Assembly (NCBI GenBank): GCA_009760855.2
Contig: WPIO01000004.1
Coordinates: 1,752,001 to 1,816,000 of the forward strand
Source: Cristatella mucedo
Lineage: Eukaryota > Bryozoa > Phylactolaemata > Cristatellidae
Reading direction: 5' to 3'
Length of the DNA stretch: 64,000 nucleotides
Under the pieces are notes generated by a model. That model saw nothing but the letters and a program-made list of their open reading frames with translations, made no database searches and was not told the DNA's origin. Made by a program: the position numbers and the translations under genes. This document shows, one piece after another, positions 49,942 through 60,519 of this stretch (position 1 is its first letter; every line of letters begins with the position of its first letter).

Positions 49942-52214
49942 GTAGGAGGTAACGGTGCTGAGTTCGTGGCGTGCGAGTGCTTATTGCGATGAGCTTATTC
50001 GCAGTCAGCTAGGCACAGCTGCTGAACGACGACGGTTTTTCAAACAGTCGCAGAAGAGCTGCTGGAATCAAAGTCGGGCAGAAATCCTTTACTAACCTTT
50101 GAAGTGTGCTGGCTGGCTCTTTGCATCGCGAGTGTGACGGTACCTCGGATACTATGAAGCCGATGCTCTTTTTTCAAGCAATGTCATAAAACTTCGACAG
50201 GCTAGTGGGCTAGCGGGAGCCACAAAATTGCAGCCTCGGATAAATTTAGTGCTTATTAAATGCGGCACGAGCCTCCGTAAACGGATTCGGAACGACGAGT
50301 CTGGTGTGCGGTGTTTCAGTCTCTAAAAACGAATTAATATTCGATTTACATACGAGTTAGTTCGGAGGCACAAAGGGACTCTAGGCAGCGAGTCGTCGGC
50401 CGCCCCCTTCGCCTCAGGCGGATTCTCCTGCTGGATACGCTTCCAGTGCTGTCGATGGCGATACGTAGGCACAAAGAGACTTTGAGGACGAAAGCTGAAG
50501 GCTCTAAAAATGCGGATACCAGTCTCTTTGAGGTGGCATGTAAAAAGGCGTCTGGGTGACCCTCTGTCGGGGCAGATACTCGGACTTTCCCAAGCTGGGT
50601 GAAGGGGCCTCTTTTTTAAAGGGACTGAGAAGCCCGTCTAAGCGGCTTTATTTGATGGGAAGAATCGAATTCTGCCAGAAAAAGGGGTATTCTACGAAGT
50701 AAATGCTAACAAGACCTGCCGGCCTCGAGCCACTCGGATGTCACGCTCTCGGTCAGTTTCCAGATAGGGCCACGAGGCGTAGAAACCAGTGATAAGTCGT
50801 TGGTTTTTCATAGTTTTGCCTCCAGCAGCTTGCACGCTCCTAAACCTACCGACTTTCGCTGCCAAAGCTACAATAACTCGGTGCAGGGAGCGGTGCATGT
50901 CTCCGTCTGACTCGCGGCGGCGGGCAGGAACGGGTGGAAGAAAGAAGAGGGCTAGGATTGAGGCTGATGGCCGCTACTACAGTGGTTGCAGCGCTATTGT
51001 GCTACTGATGTCATGTCAAGTAGTAAGAACTGCTGCAGTAGTTGCCGCTCAAGAATGTTACTGATGTCTTTTCTCGGAGTACGCAACTGCCACTGCTATG
51101 TCGCTGTGAGCTGCCCTTCTATAGTACATCAACGTGGCTGCTTTTTAGTTAAGCAATCGTATTACCTGTCGCTTCTCTGTACTTTAAAAAACCAATCTTA
51201 TTACCTGTCGCTACTTTTTAGTTGAGCAATCATATTACCTGGCAAAGACCCCTGAGGTAAGTGACGGCTAGAAAAACCGGGATTATACTGCTGGGGTGCT
51301 TCGATGTGCAAGCGCCTTGCGGTGCCGAACCGGCGTAGTGGTACAACGAACGTATTGGGCGAATAACTAGTTCACTACTGTGACGAGCTTCCCTTCCTGT
51401 GCGAGGCAGGCCGGTACAAATTACCAGCCTCGAGTGGGCTGGCAGCGACTGTCAATCTCAAACTATTTCCTACCCAATGAGCAGCAATAAGCCTACTTCA
51501 GCTAATACTGTCAGGATATAGAACAACCGCTGGGCCGTCTTCCAAATTTCAGCCTCTTGCCGAGACCGATCGGGAAATCTCTGTATTAAAGATCCGGCTC
51601 TCTAGCGATACTAGTGAGGAACCGACAGTGGACTTGAGAGCTGAAGGTGGCACCCCAATCGAACAGGAAGACGACAAGGAGAAAAGTTAAGCCAAATGGA
51701 GTCGCTGTGATAACGTGTGGCTTCCTGAATTGGACCGCCCCTAACGGTGCGCCCAACCACCCTTCCCCCATGCACACCCCATCATCTTTCTGTTATTGCC
51801 GCCCGAGAGCTCGATAGCACGGGCGTTCGTACAAGCCAGGTCAAAACTTGGCCAATGCTGCCTGCCACCGATATCTCAACGCTGCCAGGCCACAGCATGC
51901 CGTTGCTATTACCTGCTTGAGCGACCATGTATCGGCAATCTCTAATCGCTCGCCAGAACGAGTACAATCGGTGCCAGTATGCAGTGCCCCTGGTCCTGGC
52001 GTTGCCCCACTTCAGTGGATCCTGCTAAGCCGATCCTAGAGGCTTGCGTCCGGTCGCGACGTCAGCTCGGCTGCTGGCGGAGACGAGGCCTTTGAAACGG
52101 AAGAAAAAATATGCTTATCGCGAGTTTTTACGCGAGGTCGCTCCAGCCTGCCGACAGGCGTTGGCATGCCTGGCCGAGTAAGCATAATGCAGTTGCCGAC
52201 ACCGATTGTTGCAG
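49942..52214. other. gene B intron, nothing certain recognised
   Basis: There is a tandem duplication around 51110-51245 (AAGCAATCGTATTACCTGTCG and variants, three copies). The family block that normally lies between the exons at 49774 and 52215 (VPAVRVDFYNADE in LARGE) was not found here. It may be absent or in a short exon I missed. Confidence 0.4.
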
Positions 52215-52322
52215 GCATTGTCACGTGCAGCGAACCTGAGCAATGTGGCCTCGGCTACCACCAAGTCAGAAGCGACAGGTAGTGACTGGCTACTGCAGGC
52301 TCTTCCCGAAAGCCTAGCCAAG
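52215..52322 (+). CDS. LARGE-like: gene B exon: GT8 domain, diverged segment before the D-x-D
   Basis: This exon of 36 codons follows the acceptor CCGATTGTTGCAG and ends AAG|GTAAGG, in phase 0 at both ends. WLLQALPESLAK takes the place of LVLTKTLPANLER, directly before the VIVLD segment encoded by the next exon. The preceding residues do not keep the family block WIPNKHYSGIYGLMK, which normally forms part of the donor-binding site. The call rests on order, phase and the LP-SLAK match. Confidence 0.6.
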
Positions 52323-52899
52323 GTAAGGAAGGCGATGGAGCTGCTCATGACCACGGCTTACCACTGCCAGCCCCCTCCCTGCACACTCAACTTGACCCTA
52401 AATCGGGCAGTGGGGATCTTCAGCCCGTTAAGTCGCATCAGCAGTGGCCAACCGCTCCTAGTGGGCTCCTCAGCGCCAGTAGCAGAAGCAGACCTTTGAT
52501 CGTCCATCCAGTGCTAACAGCATCGACTGACTGCGACCTTTGCATAGACAGGGGCAATCGGCAAAAACATTTAGAACTCTGAACAAAGGCACTGCTACTA
52601 GAGGTCTCATCGAGTACGCTCGCTTAGACCTAGTCAGCTTGAGCAACCAGCCCGGCAGTATCTCGAACCGTTCGCAGACTGTACTACGACTGAAAGACAT
52701 GTCTCGTCGCGGTGATCGTTGACACCCCCCTGCGCAGTAATCGGCGACTGACCGTGGCGGCGATCCGCCTCCCCCTCAGCGATCGTCGGGACGATCGGTT
52801 ACCGCCGCAGCACTGGCTTTCTAAGATGAGGTGTATCTAGCGGCCCAAGTGCGGCTAAGCCTAGAGAGAAGCTGAGCCTCCGGCCGCTTATCGTGACGA

Positions 52900-53070
52900 C
52901 TTCCGCATGCTGCTGCTGCTCGCCGTCTGGCCCTGGGTCTTCACGGTCGTGCGTTCAATGGCTACAGCGGGCGATCCTGTATTGCCCACTGCAAGTGGCC
53001 GGCGATAGGCCGCGAAGAGTCTTCTGTTGCCGCCATACAAATGTGGCGGTTGAATCAGCCTGTACTGTTT
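52900..53070 (+). mobile_element. SINE-1 copy (plus strand)
   Basis: The head is poorly preserved, but the body reads GGGCGATCCTGTATTGCCCA, CTGCAAGTGGCCGGCGATAG, then CGCCATACAAATGTGGCGG and TTGAATCAGCC. It lies in gene B's intron. Confidence 0.75.
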
Positions 53071-53289
53071 TCTCCCATTGAGACCGAGCTCCACGGAAGG
53101 ATCTTGGGTTGTGCCAATCAATCCGTGTCAGGGTGCGAAGCAACTTGGCTCGTGGCATCCGGACGAGTGTTTGCTCCTCCCCGAGGTCCTCAGCTCCGCT
53201 CCGCTCCTCTCTGCTACCAGCTCTCTCGCTGCGGATGGATTCTTTACCGAGACCCACTCACCCTGGCCCCGTTGCTTTTGTAGTAATAA

Positions 53290-53650
53290 TGATCGCACCT
53301 TTTTTATAGAGCTCTCATATGATTAGATCTCATTCTAGGCACTTTGCGTACGCTAAGTAAGGAAGCGGCGGAGCCAGAATTTTCAGCCAATCAATCAATC
53401 GATCAAGACCCGCAAAACCTGTATGTATGTATGGCCAAGACCTGCACAATTGCCCTACAGGCGGGGCTAGACCCGCAATTGATGAAAACGTATAGCGCAA
53501 AATGGCAGTGTTTATTCGACTCGAACTCGATGGTTTTCTTATCGAGTGAAATTAACAAATAGTTGTGCGCCCTTGCCCCCTCTGGTTCCGCTAGTTCTGT
53601 AAAGAAAGCGTTATAAAATAGCTGGTGGCAACAATGTCTGCAACAAGCAA
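53290..53650 (-). mobile_element. L2-A tail fragment interrupted by an unrecognised repeat
   Basis: The left part (TTATAGAGCTCTCATATGAT, TTCTAGGCACTTTGCG) and the right part (AAAGCGTTATAAAATAGCTGG, ACAATGTCTGCAACAAGC) are consecutive pieces of a minus-strand L2-A 3' end, as in the copy at 28460. About 240 nt lies between them (see 53360-53598). Confidence 0.55.
53360..53598 (+). repeat. unrecognised dispersed repeat (family R), plus strand
   Basis: This segment splits an L2-A tail and has a relative on the minus strand at 60015-60204. Translated, the copies share GLDPxLMxTYS and CLFDxNS, and at the DNA level GGGGCTAGACCCG and CGAACTCG. I do not recognise the family. It could be part of another SINE or of a longer transposon. 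Confidence 0.6.
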
Positions 53651-53984
53651 AACATGGCTTGGTCGAAGTAAAAGCCCAGCTCTGTCTCTTGAGCCGAATC
53701 TGTTGGCGACAGCTTTTAGTCATTTTTTTGGAAGCGAATCGGTACACTACAATTATAAGGCCACACAGTGGCCTACGTGCTTGCGCGATGCCCCTACAGT
53801 AGCCGTGGTCGATGCGACCACTGCGACGGTTTTGTGCAAGCTCAGTCATTCGCCTCAGTCCTTCGCGCTCAGTGCCACCTCTTCACTCCTGATTTCTTTG
53901 AGCTTTGTCCTGAGAGAAGAGTTGATTTCCCAGCAAGCTGACTTCCTGGCCCCCGTGCTCATTGCAGCGAGACTTAAAAAAACT

Positions 53985-54175
53985 AAAAATTTAACTAGCT
54001 CATTTAACAGCCTCTTTTGTACAGCGACAGAAGAGCCTTTACGGCTATCACCACCGCTTGTAGCAGTGATAAATAATCGCCCACTACAGGATTCGAACAC
54101 ACGACCTCGGTACCGAGGTCGTGAAAAGCAACCGCCTTACCTCCGACGCACAGCACCGAGCTAACTAGCTGGCGC
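53985..54175 (-). mobile_element. SINE-1 copy, near-complete (minus strand)
   Basis: On the minus strand: AGGTAAGGCGGTTGCTTTTC, CCGAGGTC repeated, and a good B box GTGTTCGAATCC. Then TGTAGTGGGCGATTATTTATC, GCGGTGGTGATAGCCGTAAA, GGCTCTTCTGTCGCTGTAC and AAAAGAGGCTGTTAAATGAG follow. It is among the best preserved copies. Confidence 0.85.
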
Positions 54176-54496
54176 TTGTCGTTTATTGGCTGCTAGTATG
54201 ATGCCCCTTTGGCTGCACGCCGCCATTCCTCAGCATGCAGTAGCTGCCTGTGTAGCTGATAGCTTTCGATTCGTATGCTGCGTATGTATGCTGTATAGCC
54301 TTCTATGCGGTTCTTTCTTTATTGTACGTCATGCTTACATGTAATTCTTCTCAACGGTCACTACCCGCGAGCACCACCTGTGAGCACCTGGACACGGTGC
54401 TGCAACTAATCAAGCTACGCTTCGCGCGAATACGAAGGAGCTACTTTTTCCAGGGACGGTTGAGCGCTGCAGCGTTCGTCGTTTTCCGCATCGCAG

Positions 54497-54601
54497 GTGA
54501 TCGTGCTGGACGTTCGGAGAGTGTTTGCGGCTGATATCTACGAGCTTTGGTCTTTTTTTACTGAATTTTCGGACACGCAGGGAGTCGGTGGTGTGAAGCA
54601 G
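54497..54601 (+). CDS. LARGE-like: gene B exon: GT8 domain, D-x-D segment with the motif lost
   Basis: This exon of 35 codons reads VIVLDVRRVFAADIYELWSF followed by FTEFSDTQGVGGVKQ. LARGE has [20 protein letters not shown] followed by FHKFKGQQVLGLVEN. The match is clear along the whole exon, but the metal-binding D-T-D is D-V-R here, so the second Asp is replaced by Arg. The acceptor is TTTTCCGCATCGCAG. The donor is AAGCAG|GCAAGT, a typical GC-AG intron donor. Both ends are phase 0. Confidence 0.8.
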
Positions 54602-54963
54602 GCAAGTCCTATAATAATAATCATAATCATGCTGTGCGTAAAGTGAACATCGTAGTGCTACGAAGAAAGATCGACGTGCGTTCGCCGAGGCCGAACATTA
54701 CATTGACGGTGCAACTCCTTTGTCGCCAGTTTACATGTAGCAGCTGGTCGGAATGTCATCGTGTTTCACCGATACTTCTGGCTACAGTACGAGCCGAGCA
54801 TCATACGATCACGCAGCTCAAACGCGTGATTGAACAAATCTCTCAGGCCGTGCATTGACCGATTGTTCGCCGATTGTATTGACCGACCGGTATCCGCATC
54901 ATTTGTCCCGCCTGACGAGGCTGACACAGCATAGGGTATGTTTAGTGACTCTTTGTTTTACAG

Positions 54964-55107
54964 GGCTCGGACCTCAAATCGGGTGTGATGCTGATTGACC
55001 TGTCAAAAATCAGAGGATTAGCTTACTACCAGCCACACGACGGACCTATAGTCGCTACCACGGGTTCTGCTGCCAACTCGAGAAGCCCACTTCATGATCT
55101 TGTTCGA
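54964..55107 (+). CDS. LARGE-like: gene B exon: end of the GT8 domain
   Basis: After TTTGTTTTACAG the frame reads GSDLKSGVMLIDLSKIRGLA and continues to HDLVR before CGA|GTAAGC. It matches GYNTGVILLLLDKLRKMKW of LARGE and the gene A exon at 682-819 in length (48 versus 46 codons) and phase. The family stretch SDWYLGNLWKNHRPWPALG that should precede it is missing, because the previous exon ends before it and this one starts after it. Confidence 0.72.
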
Positions 55108-56289
55108 GTAAGCGACCATTCAATAGATGTTGCATATTGCTCAAGACGCCCTCGCCGTATATTTCCAGCATTAAGCGGCCAATGAATAGATGTATGCACT
55201 TTTCGTATCCTACTCCAATATAACTCGCCATTGAATAGATGCGAACTAACACTTGCGGCACAGCTTACCAAACTGCAAAATTGGGCTCTACAAAATGGCT
55301 GGATAACTTATAGTCTGTGAGCCGAAGGCTGCGCGTAACTTTTTAATCTTCATTGTAAGGAGCGTCCGGTTATCTATTTTGTTTTAACTTATAGCCACAC
55401 ACGGGAATACCTTATGGCCGCTAGCGAAACCCGAATATCATAAGCTTCAAAATACACTGTGGAACCTACGTATACCTAAGTTCCTGCTCATCCGCATGTT
55501 TTCGCGAACCCAAAGCCTCTTCCGGCGAAGCCAATATTTCTTCTTTGCCGTCGTAACACAGGCGCCTCATTGCTAGCGACCCCGACAAATGCGCTCACCA
55601 CAAAGCGAGCGGCTACAATAATAAATTTTTAAAGTATGATTTAATTTTATTAACTGGGTTTTGTCTTCAAAATCAATCACTATTATACCAAAAAGAAGCA
55701 AATAATGTATTTTACTTTTAGTGTGGAAGTTATGATAAGAGTACGTCAATAATAGTACGTAATAGTACGTCAAGTTTCGTCAAGCATTATCATTTCAAAC
55801 TCTGAATCCGGCAAGTATTACGTCAGCATTTGAGAAGTGCCGATCCGAATGTCTGTTTAACCATATTTCCTGGAGCTCAGCTATTTGGATACTTGTTTCA
55901 TCTTGGACAGAATCTTTGGCGAAAGGTTCGAGATTTCAATCCGGCAACAGCATATCCGGACGACGAAAATCTATTAATGCGCGAGAAATAATAAAAATAT
56001 ATAAATATATAAATAATAAAATAATAAAAATATATAAATAATAATAAAATAATGACTTGCACTTGGCCTCGTTCCTCTAGTGGATGCTCCTGCTACTTTC
56101 GAAGAACTGACCGATGACTGCTTTTCTCTGATGGCACCTTCGATCAACTACGGTGAAGAAACGTGTTTAGGCAGACAGCGAAGAGGGCGACGTGCAAATC
56201 CAGCAATGCCTTTGTAATTGTTGAATTTTTGGGGTCCCGCGAAAAAACTGCGATACACAGTTTTACGGCTGCTATTTTCTCTAAATAAA
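55108..56289. other. gene B intron; AT-rich, nothing recognised
   Basis: It includes an AT-rich simple stretch at 55985-56052 (AATATATAAATAATAAA units). No repeat family member was identified. Confidence 0.4.
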
Positions 56290-57345
56290 CGTCAGAATAA
56301 TGCGGCTTCTATTCCAAATTATACACGTGGCTGCGCTACGGGTTTACCCGCCAAATTTCTTGCGATTGTGCTTTCGAGTTTTCGTGCTCAGGCCTGAAGT
56401 AGTCCGGGTCAGCCAGGCTGTTTACATATTCAAATGGCGATACAGCTGCCATTTTCGCAGAAACTTAACGCGACTGCCGTTTCAATTCCACGCTACAGAG
56501 AGCAAGTATGCCACACTTGACCAAAACATTTTATTGGATTGCCCTTTCGCGAAATCGTGCGAGGGCATCCGGTGGCCCTGCCCAAATCGCTGCAAAAACA
56601 TTTGAACTGCAATCAAGCTACCGTGTAGATAACGGTGTTCCACGTTTACCGACTCGATTTTACGCGATTGGGCTTGCGTTTTCTCTTCTTCTGTGGCCTC
56701 CGGTGGCTCGGTCTAAATGGTAGCACAAATAGTCAAGCTTCGATACAGCTGCCATTTCAATAAAAGGTTCGCGAAACTGTGGTTTCGATTGTATAATGTA
56801 GAAAGCAATGATCCAGGTTAACTCACCAAATTTCATACGATTGCACTAGAGCGTTTTTTCATGCTGTGGTCTCCAATGACCTGGGCCCCTCCCTAAATAT
56901 TCGAGCTGCAATATGGGTGCCATTTCCACACTTGGCGTCGCACAGCTGTGGCTCGGTTTCCGCTTATAGAAAACTATGCTTCGGGTTCACCCTCAAAATT
57001 TCGTGCGAATGTTTCATGTGTGTTTTCCCGCTATGACCTCAAATGGCCATGGCCATCCAGCTTCCATACCTATTCCAACTGCGAAACAGCTCTCATTTCC
57101 ACAATAAGCATCGAGAAACTGCGGTTTTGATTCTGCGTTACAGAAAACAGTGCTCCGGGTTTACCCACTAAAACCTTGACATTTCCAATTCGCGTTCTCA
57201 TTCTAAGACATTTAATGATCTGGACCAGCCAGCCTTGCTAAATATTCAAACTTCAATACAGCTGCGATTTCCACAAAAGTGCTGCAAAACTTTGGTTTTG
57301 ATTCCACACCAGATAAAGGTGTTTCTGGTTTACAACGGGTGGGCG
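56290..57345 (+). repeat. diverged tandem (satellite-like) array, period roughly 150-180 nt
   Basis: A unit with the landmarks GATACAGCTGCCATTT, GAAACTGCGGTTTTGATTC, GGTTTACCCACCAAATTTC and GTGCTGTGGCCTC-like sequence recurs about six times. Examples of the first landmark lie near 56440, 56738, 56910, 57090 and 57258. Units differ by many substitutions and small indels. Short open frames here are incidental. Confidence 0.65.
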
Positions 57346-57349
57346 TCTT

Positions 57350-57655
57350 CTAATGCTACGGCCTCTAATTGGACGAGACAGCAGTGGCCATAGCAATATA
57401 ACGCACTTGCGCAATAAAATTAAACTTCGTGGGTAACTCCAGAATAATGCTTTCCATAATAAGCAATCAAAGCCACAGTTTAACGTCGCCTATTGTATTG
57501 AATGAGAACGGCATGGGCAACTTACATTTAATGCGTTTGGCAAACTCGGATCACTGTTGGCTATAACATGAAATCAAAACGGCAGTGGTTCAACGCATAA
57601 CTTGGAAATGACAGCTGCATCGCAGTTCGATTACTCTCTCAGGCTGGCTGGTCCG
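57350..57655 (-). repeat. inverted copies of the 56290-57345 repeat unit
   Basis: Read on the minus strand this segment shows GATGCAGCTGTCATTTCC, CACTGCCGTTTTGATTTCA and AACTGTGGCTTTGATTGC, the same landmarks as the preceding array but in opposite orientation. Array and arm together form a large imperfect inverted structure. Confidence 0.55.
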
Positions 57656-57659
57656 GGCC

Positions 57660-57740
57660 ATTAGGGCCGTGATAGCCCAGGAGGTAAAGTGTTCGCTATT
57701 CACGGCCGAGGTTTTTGGTTTGATTGCTGCTCAAATATGA
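57660..57740 (+). mobile_element. tRNA-like SINE head (plus strand)
   Basis: GGCCGTGATAGCCCAGGAGG, TAAAGTGTTCGCTATTCACG and the B-box-like GGTTTGATTGCTGC resemble the SINE-1 head. The SINE-1 body is absent. Confidence 0.45.
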
Positions 57741-57764
57741 ATATTTATTTGAATCAGCATTCAT

Positions 57765-57852
57765 AATAACAGTAACAATACATTCGTATAGCGCCCTCTG
57801 AGAACTCAATCTCTGAGTAGGCGCTTTACTTGGGCTGTAAAGAAAGCACGAC
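57765..57852 (-). mobile_element. L2-A tail fragment (minus strand)
   Basis: GTATAGCGCCCTCTGAGAAC, TCAATCTCTGAGTAGGCGC and TTTACTTGGGCTG are an L2-A 3' end without coding sequence. Confidence 0.75.
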
Positions 57853-57888
57853 AATCTGCCAGCAGCAGACACTAGCAGCAGCAGCCAG

Positions 57889-57956
57889 CACCTTGACCTT
57901 GCTAGAGGTGCCAGACAGCCTTAAAGCAGTCTGGCACCTCTAGCAATGTCAAGGTG
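57889..57956. repeat. 68-nt hairpin: 28-bp arms, one mismatch, 12-nt loop
   Basis: The left arm begins CACCTTGACCTTGCTAGAGG. The right arm is its reverse complement except for one base (CCTT versus CATT). The loop is AGCCTTAAAGCA. The size resembles a microRNA precursor, but the near-perfect pairing fits better with a young inverted repeat or small foldback element. Confidence 0.85.
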
Positions 57957-58079
57957 TCTGTATTTGACGATCGAGGTCGTGCTATCGAGCCCTATTGCGA
58001 TATACACGTTGACTAATTGATTGCTAGAAGATGCTGAGCTGATTGCAGGAGGATTGCATTAAAAAAACCTGGACTAGCA

Positions 58080-58250
58080 ATCATATTTGACGATAGCTTT
58101 TACAATAGTAAAATATATACTATAATATTATCAATTAAATATTAAATTAAATGTATTATTAAATAATATTAAATTAAATAAATGTATATATATATTGATA
58201 TTTAATATATTGATAATATTGTATATAATATAAAGTATAATAAAGCTTGA
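58080..58250. repeat. AT-rich simple sequence (TATTAAAT and ATATAT units)
   Basis: About 170 nt of nearly pure A/T with short irregular units, flanked on both sides by TTGACGATAGCTTTT (58085-58100 and 58246-58261). Confidence 0.8.
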
Positions 58251-59234
58251 CGATAGCTTTTCTCATAATAGCTTTTGACTAGCTTTTGCCAAATATGTCC
58301 ACGAACAAAAAAAGCTGGACTAGCAATCATATTTGCTCGTCGACATAGACCTAGACGTCATTTCTTCAAACACCGGTGGGGTATACCCCTGTACCTGGCC
58401 AGTACCTTCGCCGTGCAGCTGAGCTTCCCTGGTGGAGGTTTTGCTTCCCGCAGGCTTCGAGCGCTATTTCGCAATCATGTATAGCTGACTTGCGAGAACG
58501 TCTCGGTTTCACCTAATACCTAGCATTTCGAACTCAGAGCTTTCTATTGTTTTACTTGTGCGGGTGGCGAGTTAATTGATTGTGCGTAGCAAAGCTTGCT
58601 CATTCCCTTGCACTCATGTCCACTATTTGAATTGACTTATAATTCATATCCATTAAGGAGCTGGACAGTTGTGGGCTTTCGGGACTCAGTGTGACATTTG
58701 ATTAGGTATGCCACTGCATTTCGTTAGGGGCGCCCGTACCTGAAGCAATCTGACCTAAGCACGCTATGCACGCTAAAGCGTGTGCAACGTCCTAGTCATA
58801 GCTTTTCATTGAGCAACGTGCGCAGACAAGCGTCTGCGTCTGCGCACGGCAGCATCTCAAATGCAATTGCTACTTCTCTAACTGAAGTGACGCTAATTGT
58901 CGCCGCGTTACTCGTGGTTACGTAAGAAAACAGGCGATATTACCTCGAAATTCTCCGGCATACATGGCTAGTATACATGGCTTACGCAGCGTTGCACAGC
59001 AGCTGACTCAGGCGAGGCAGTACGGCGGCCTCGGCTCTGCTATCCTCTTAGCAGCTTGTAGCAACAGTTGTGAGTCTCAGTAGCAACAGTTGTGAGTCTC
59101 AGCAAACAGTGGCAGTTATGCAGCAGCGCGTCGCGGCCGACGGCAGTCAGGCATCGGAGCTCCCTTGCCCAGCATGGCGGCCGGCTGCAGTTCCTCTGAG
59201 CTCCTGCTACAATATTCCTACCGCCTTCTCTCAG
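58251..59234. other. gene B intron; nothing recognised
   Basis: A direct repeat of about 22 nt (GTAGCAACAGTTGTGAGTCT) occurs twice at 59059-59102. The frame into the next exon is open from about 59070 but does not resemble LARGE before 59235. Confidence 0.45.
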
Positions 59235-59489
59235 AACCGGGAAGAGCTCCTCTTCGGATTGCCCTGCGCTTGGAATTACCTTCTGACCGACTCGGAGAGT
59301 ACGTGCGATGCGGGAGAAACGAGCGTGAAGGTGGTAGAAGCGAGCGAGACCTCGCTACCCACGAGGTTCTGGAAGCTGTTCCTAAAAGTGGCCCACTTCG
59401 ACGGCAACACGCTCAAGCGACCTCTGGCGAGCACGTGCTTCCCCAGCGACGTTCCGACCACCGGTGCGGCCAGCTCGGTGAATCGACAG
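59235..59489 (+). CDS. LARGE-like: gene B exon: GT8-GT49 linker of a LARGE-like glycosyltransferase
   Basis: After a strong acceptor (CCTACCGCCTTCTCTCAG), 85 codons read NREELLFGLPCAWNYLLTDS and later RFWKLFLKVAHFDGNTLKRP, ending VNRQ before CAG|GTGAGT in phase 0. It is the counterpart of gene A's exon 1009-1302: LPC-W-N and FLKV--FDGN-L-RP are shared, and both boundaries and phases agree. An ORF that starts further left (about 59070) exists, but its extra part has no family similarity. The GT49 exons of gene B must lie beyond 64000, or were not recognised in the repeat-rich remainder. Confidence 0.78.
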
Positions 59490-60014
59490 GTGAGTGGAGA
59501 TCTCAAGAATCGGGAGAGTCTCTCAACTTTTTGGCAGCATTTTCGCCACGTCACGTCGGCGCAGCTCTCGCAGAAGCTCCGACGTCGCCGCCGCACGAGG
59601 GCGAGGCTTCCTAGACCTTCGATCCTCTTCCCTCGACTTTGACCTTCGAGGTTACAGGTTACGGGTTACAGGTTACTGCCGAGAGGAGTACATTCGCTTT
59701 TCTTGTCGGTCCTTTGGAGACGGCCGTAAGAGCGCGAGAAGCCTATTGGATGGATTATGTGGAGCGATAAGCTTACTGGATTATAACAGATCTGTGGAAC
59801 TAGTTTCGCCAGCGTTTCGAAGCCCTAACAGAATGCTTCCTATATGCTGCAGGGTCGAGCCCGCGACCTCGGTCATCCAATACATTCGCTTTGACCTCGA
59901 TTGGGGCGAATGCCTCGACTGATAGAACAAGCCGTGACGCCAGCTCAGCAGCAGCTGGCGACACGGTGTACGCAGCTGCACGGCAGCAGGTGCACGCGAC
60001 ATCCTTAATCCTTA
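59490..60014. other. gene B intron; possible decayed SINE head
   Basis: A minus-strand tRNA-like B-box region (GCGGGCTCGACCCTGC) lies at about 59845-59870 after CCGAGGTC. Otherwise nothing is recognised. Confidence 0.35.
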
Positions 60015-60204
60015 AATCCTTAGAAGCCAAAGGAACGCCCGGGCACTAAAATTTAGAGCAACCGCCGAGTTCGTGTCGAACAAGCACCATGGTTGTGTGC
60101 TATAAGTTCTCATTAATCTCGGGTCTAGCCCCTCCGACACGAAGACTTTGCAAGTCTTGCCCCTAGATAAAGTCTGTGCAGTTCTTTTATGTATAATCTG
60201 ATTT
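60015..60204 (-). repeat. unrecognised dispersed repeat (family R), minus strand
   Basis: This is the counterpart of 53360-53598, sharing GLDPRLMRTYST and CLFDTNS in a minus-strand frame (60012-60215). The right end abuts a minus-strand SINE-1 copy. Confidence 0.6.
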
Positions 60205-60340
60205 AAAAGCCTCATTTGTCTATCGGCAGAAGAGCCTTAACGGCTGTCGCCACCGTGTGCAGTTGGCATAATTATTGCCCACTACAGGATTCGAACACAT
60301 GACTTCGGTAGCGAAGAGCGATCACCTTACCCCCTTCTTA
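60205..60340 (-). mobile_element. SINE-1 copy (minus strand)
   Basis: On the minus strand: GTAAGGTGATCGCTCTTCGC, a B box GTGTTCGAATCCTGTAGTGG and GCGACAGCCGTTAAGGCTC, in the order of the family. Confidence 0.8.
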
Positions 60341-60519
60341 GATAAAAATCCTGCCTCCGCTTCGTGTGAGCATGGTTACAAGATTATTGAAAGACGTTTA
60401 TCACTCACATATTTAAGTTGCTGCTCAGCGAAGCCGGTTGATCGAACGTTGTGACCCTAAAGACCTGGCGACGTGGCTAACTAGGCGATGTGCGCTGTGC
60501 ATCAGGCCTTTGTTACTTA

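Noticed and set aside
59490-59640. Continuation of gene B with HVTSAQLSQ resembling the GT49 start
   Set aside because: It lies after a strong donor shared with gene A, and the surrounding residues do not fit GT49. The similarity is too short.
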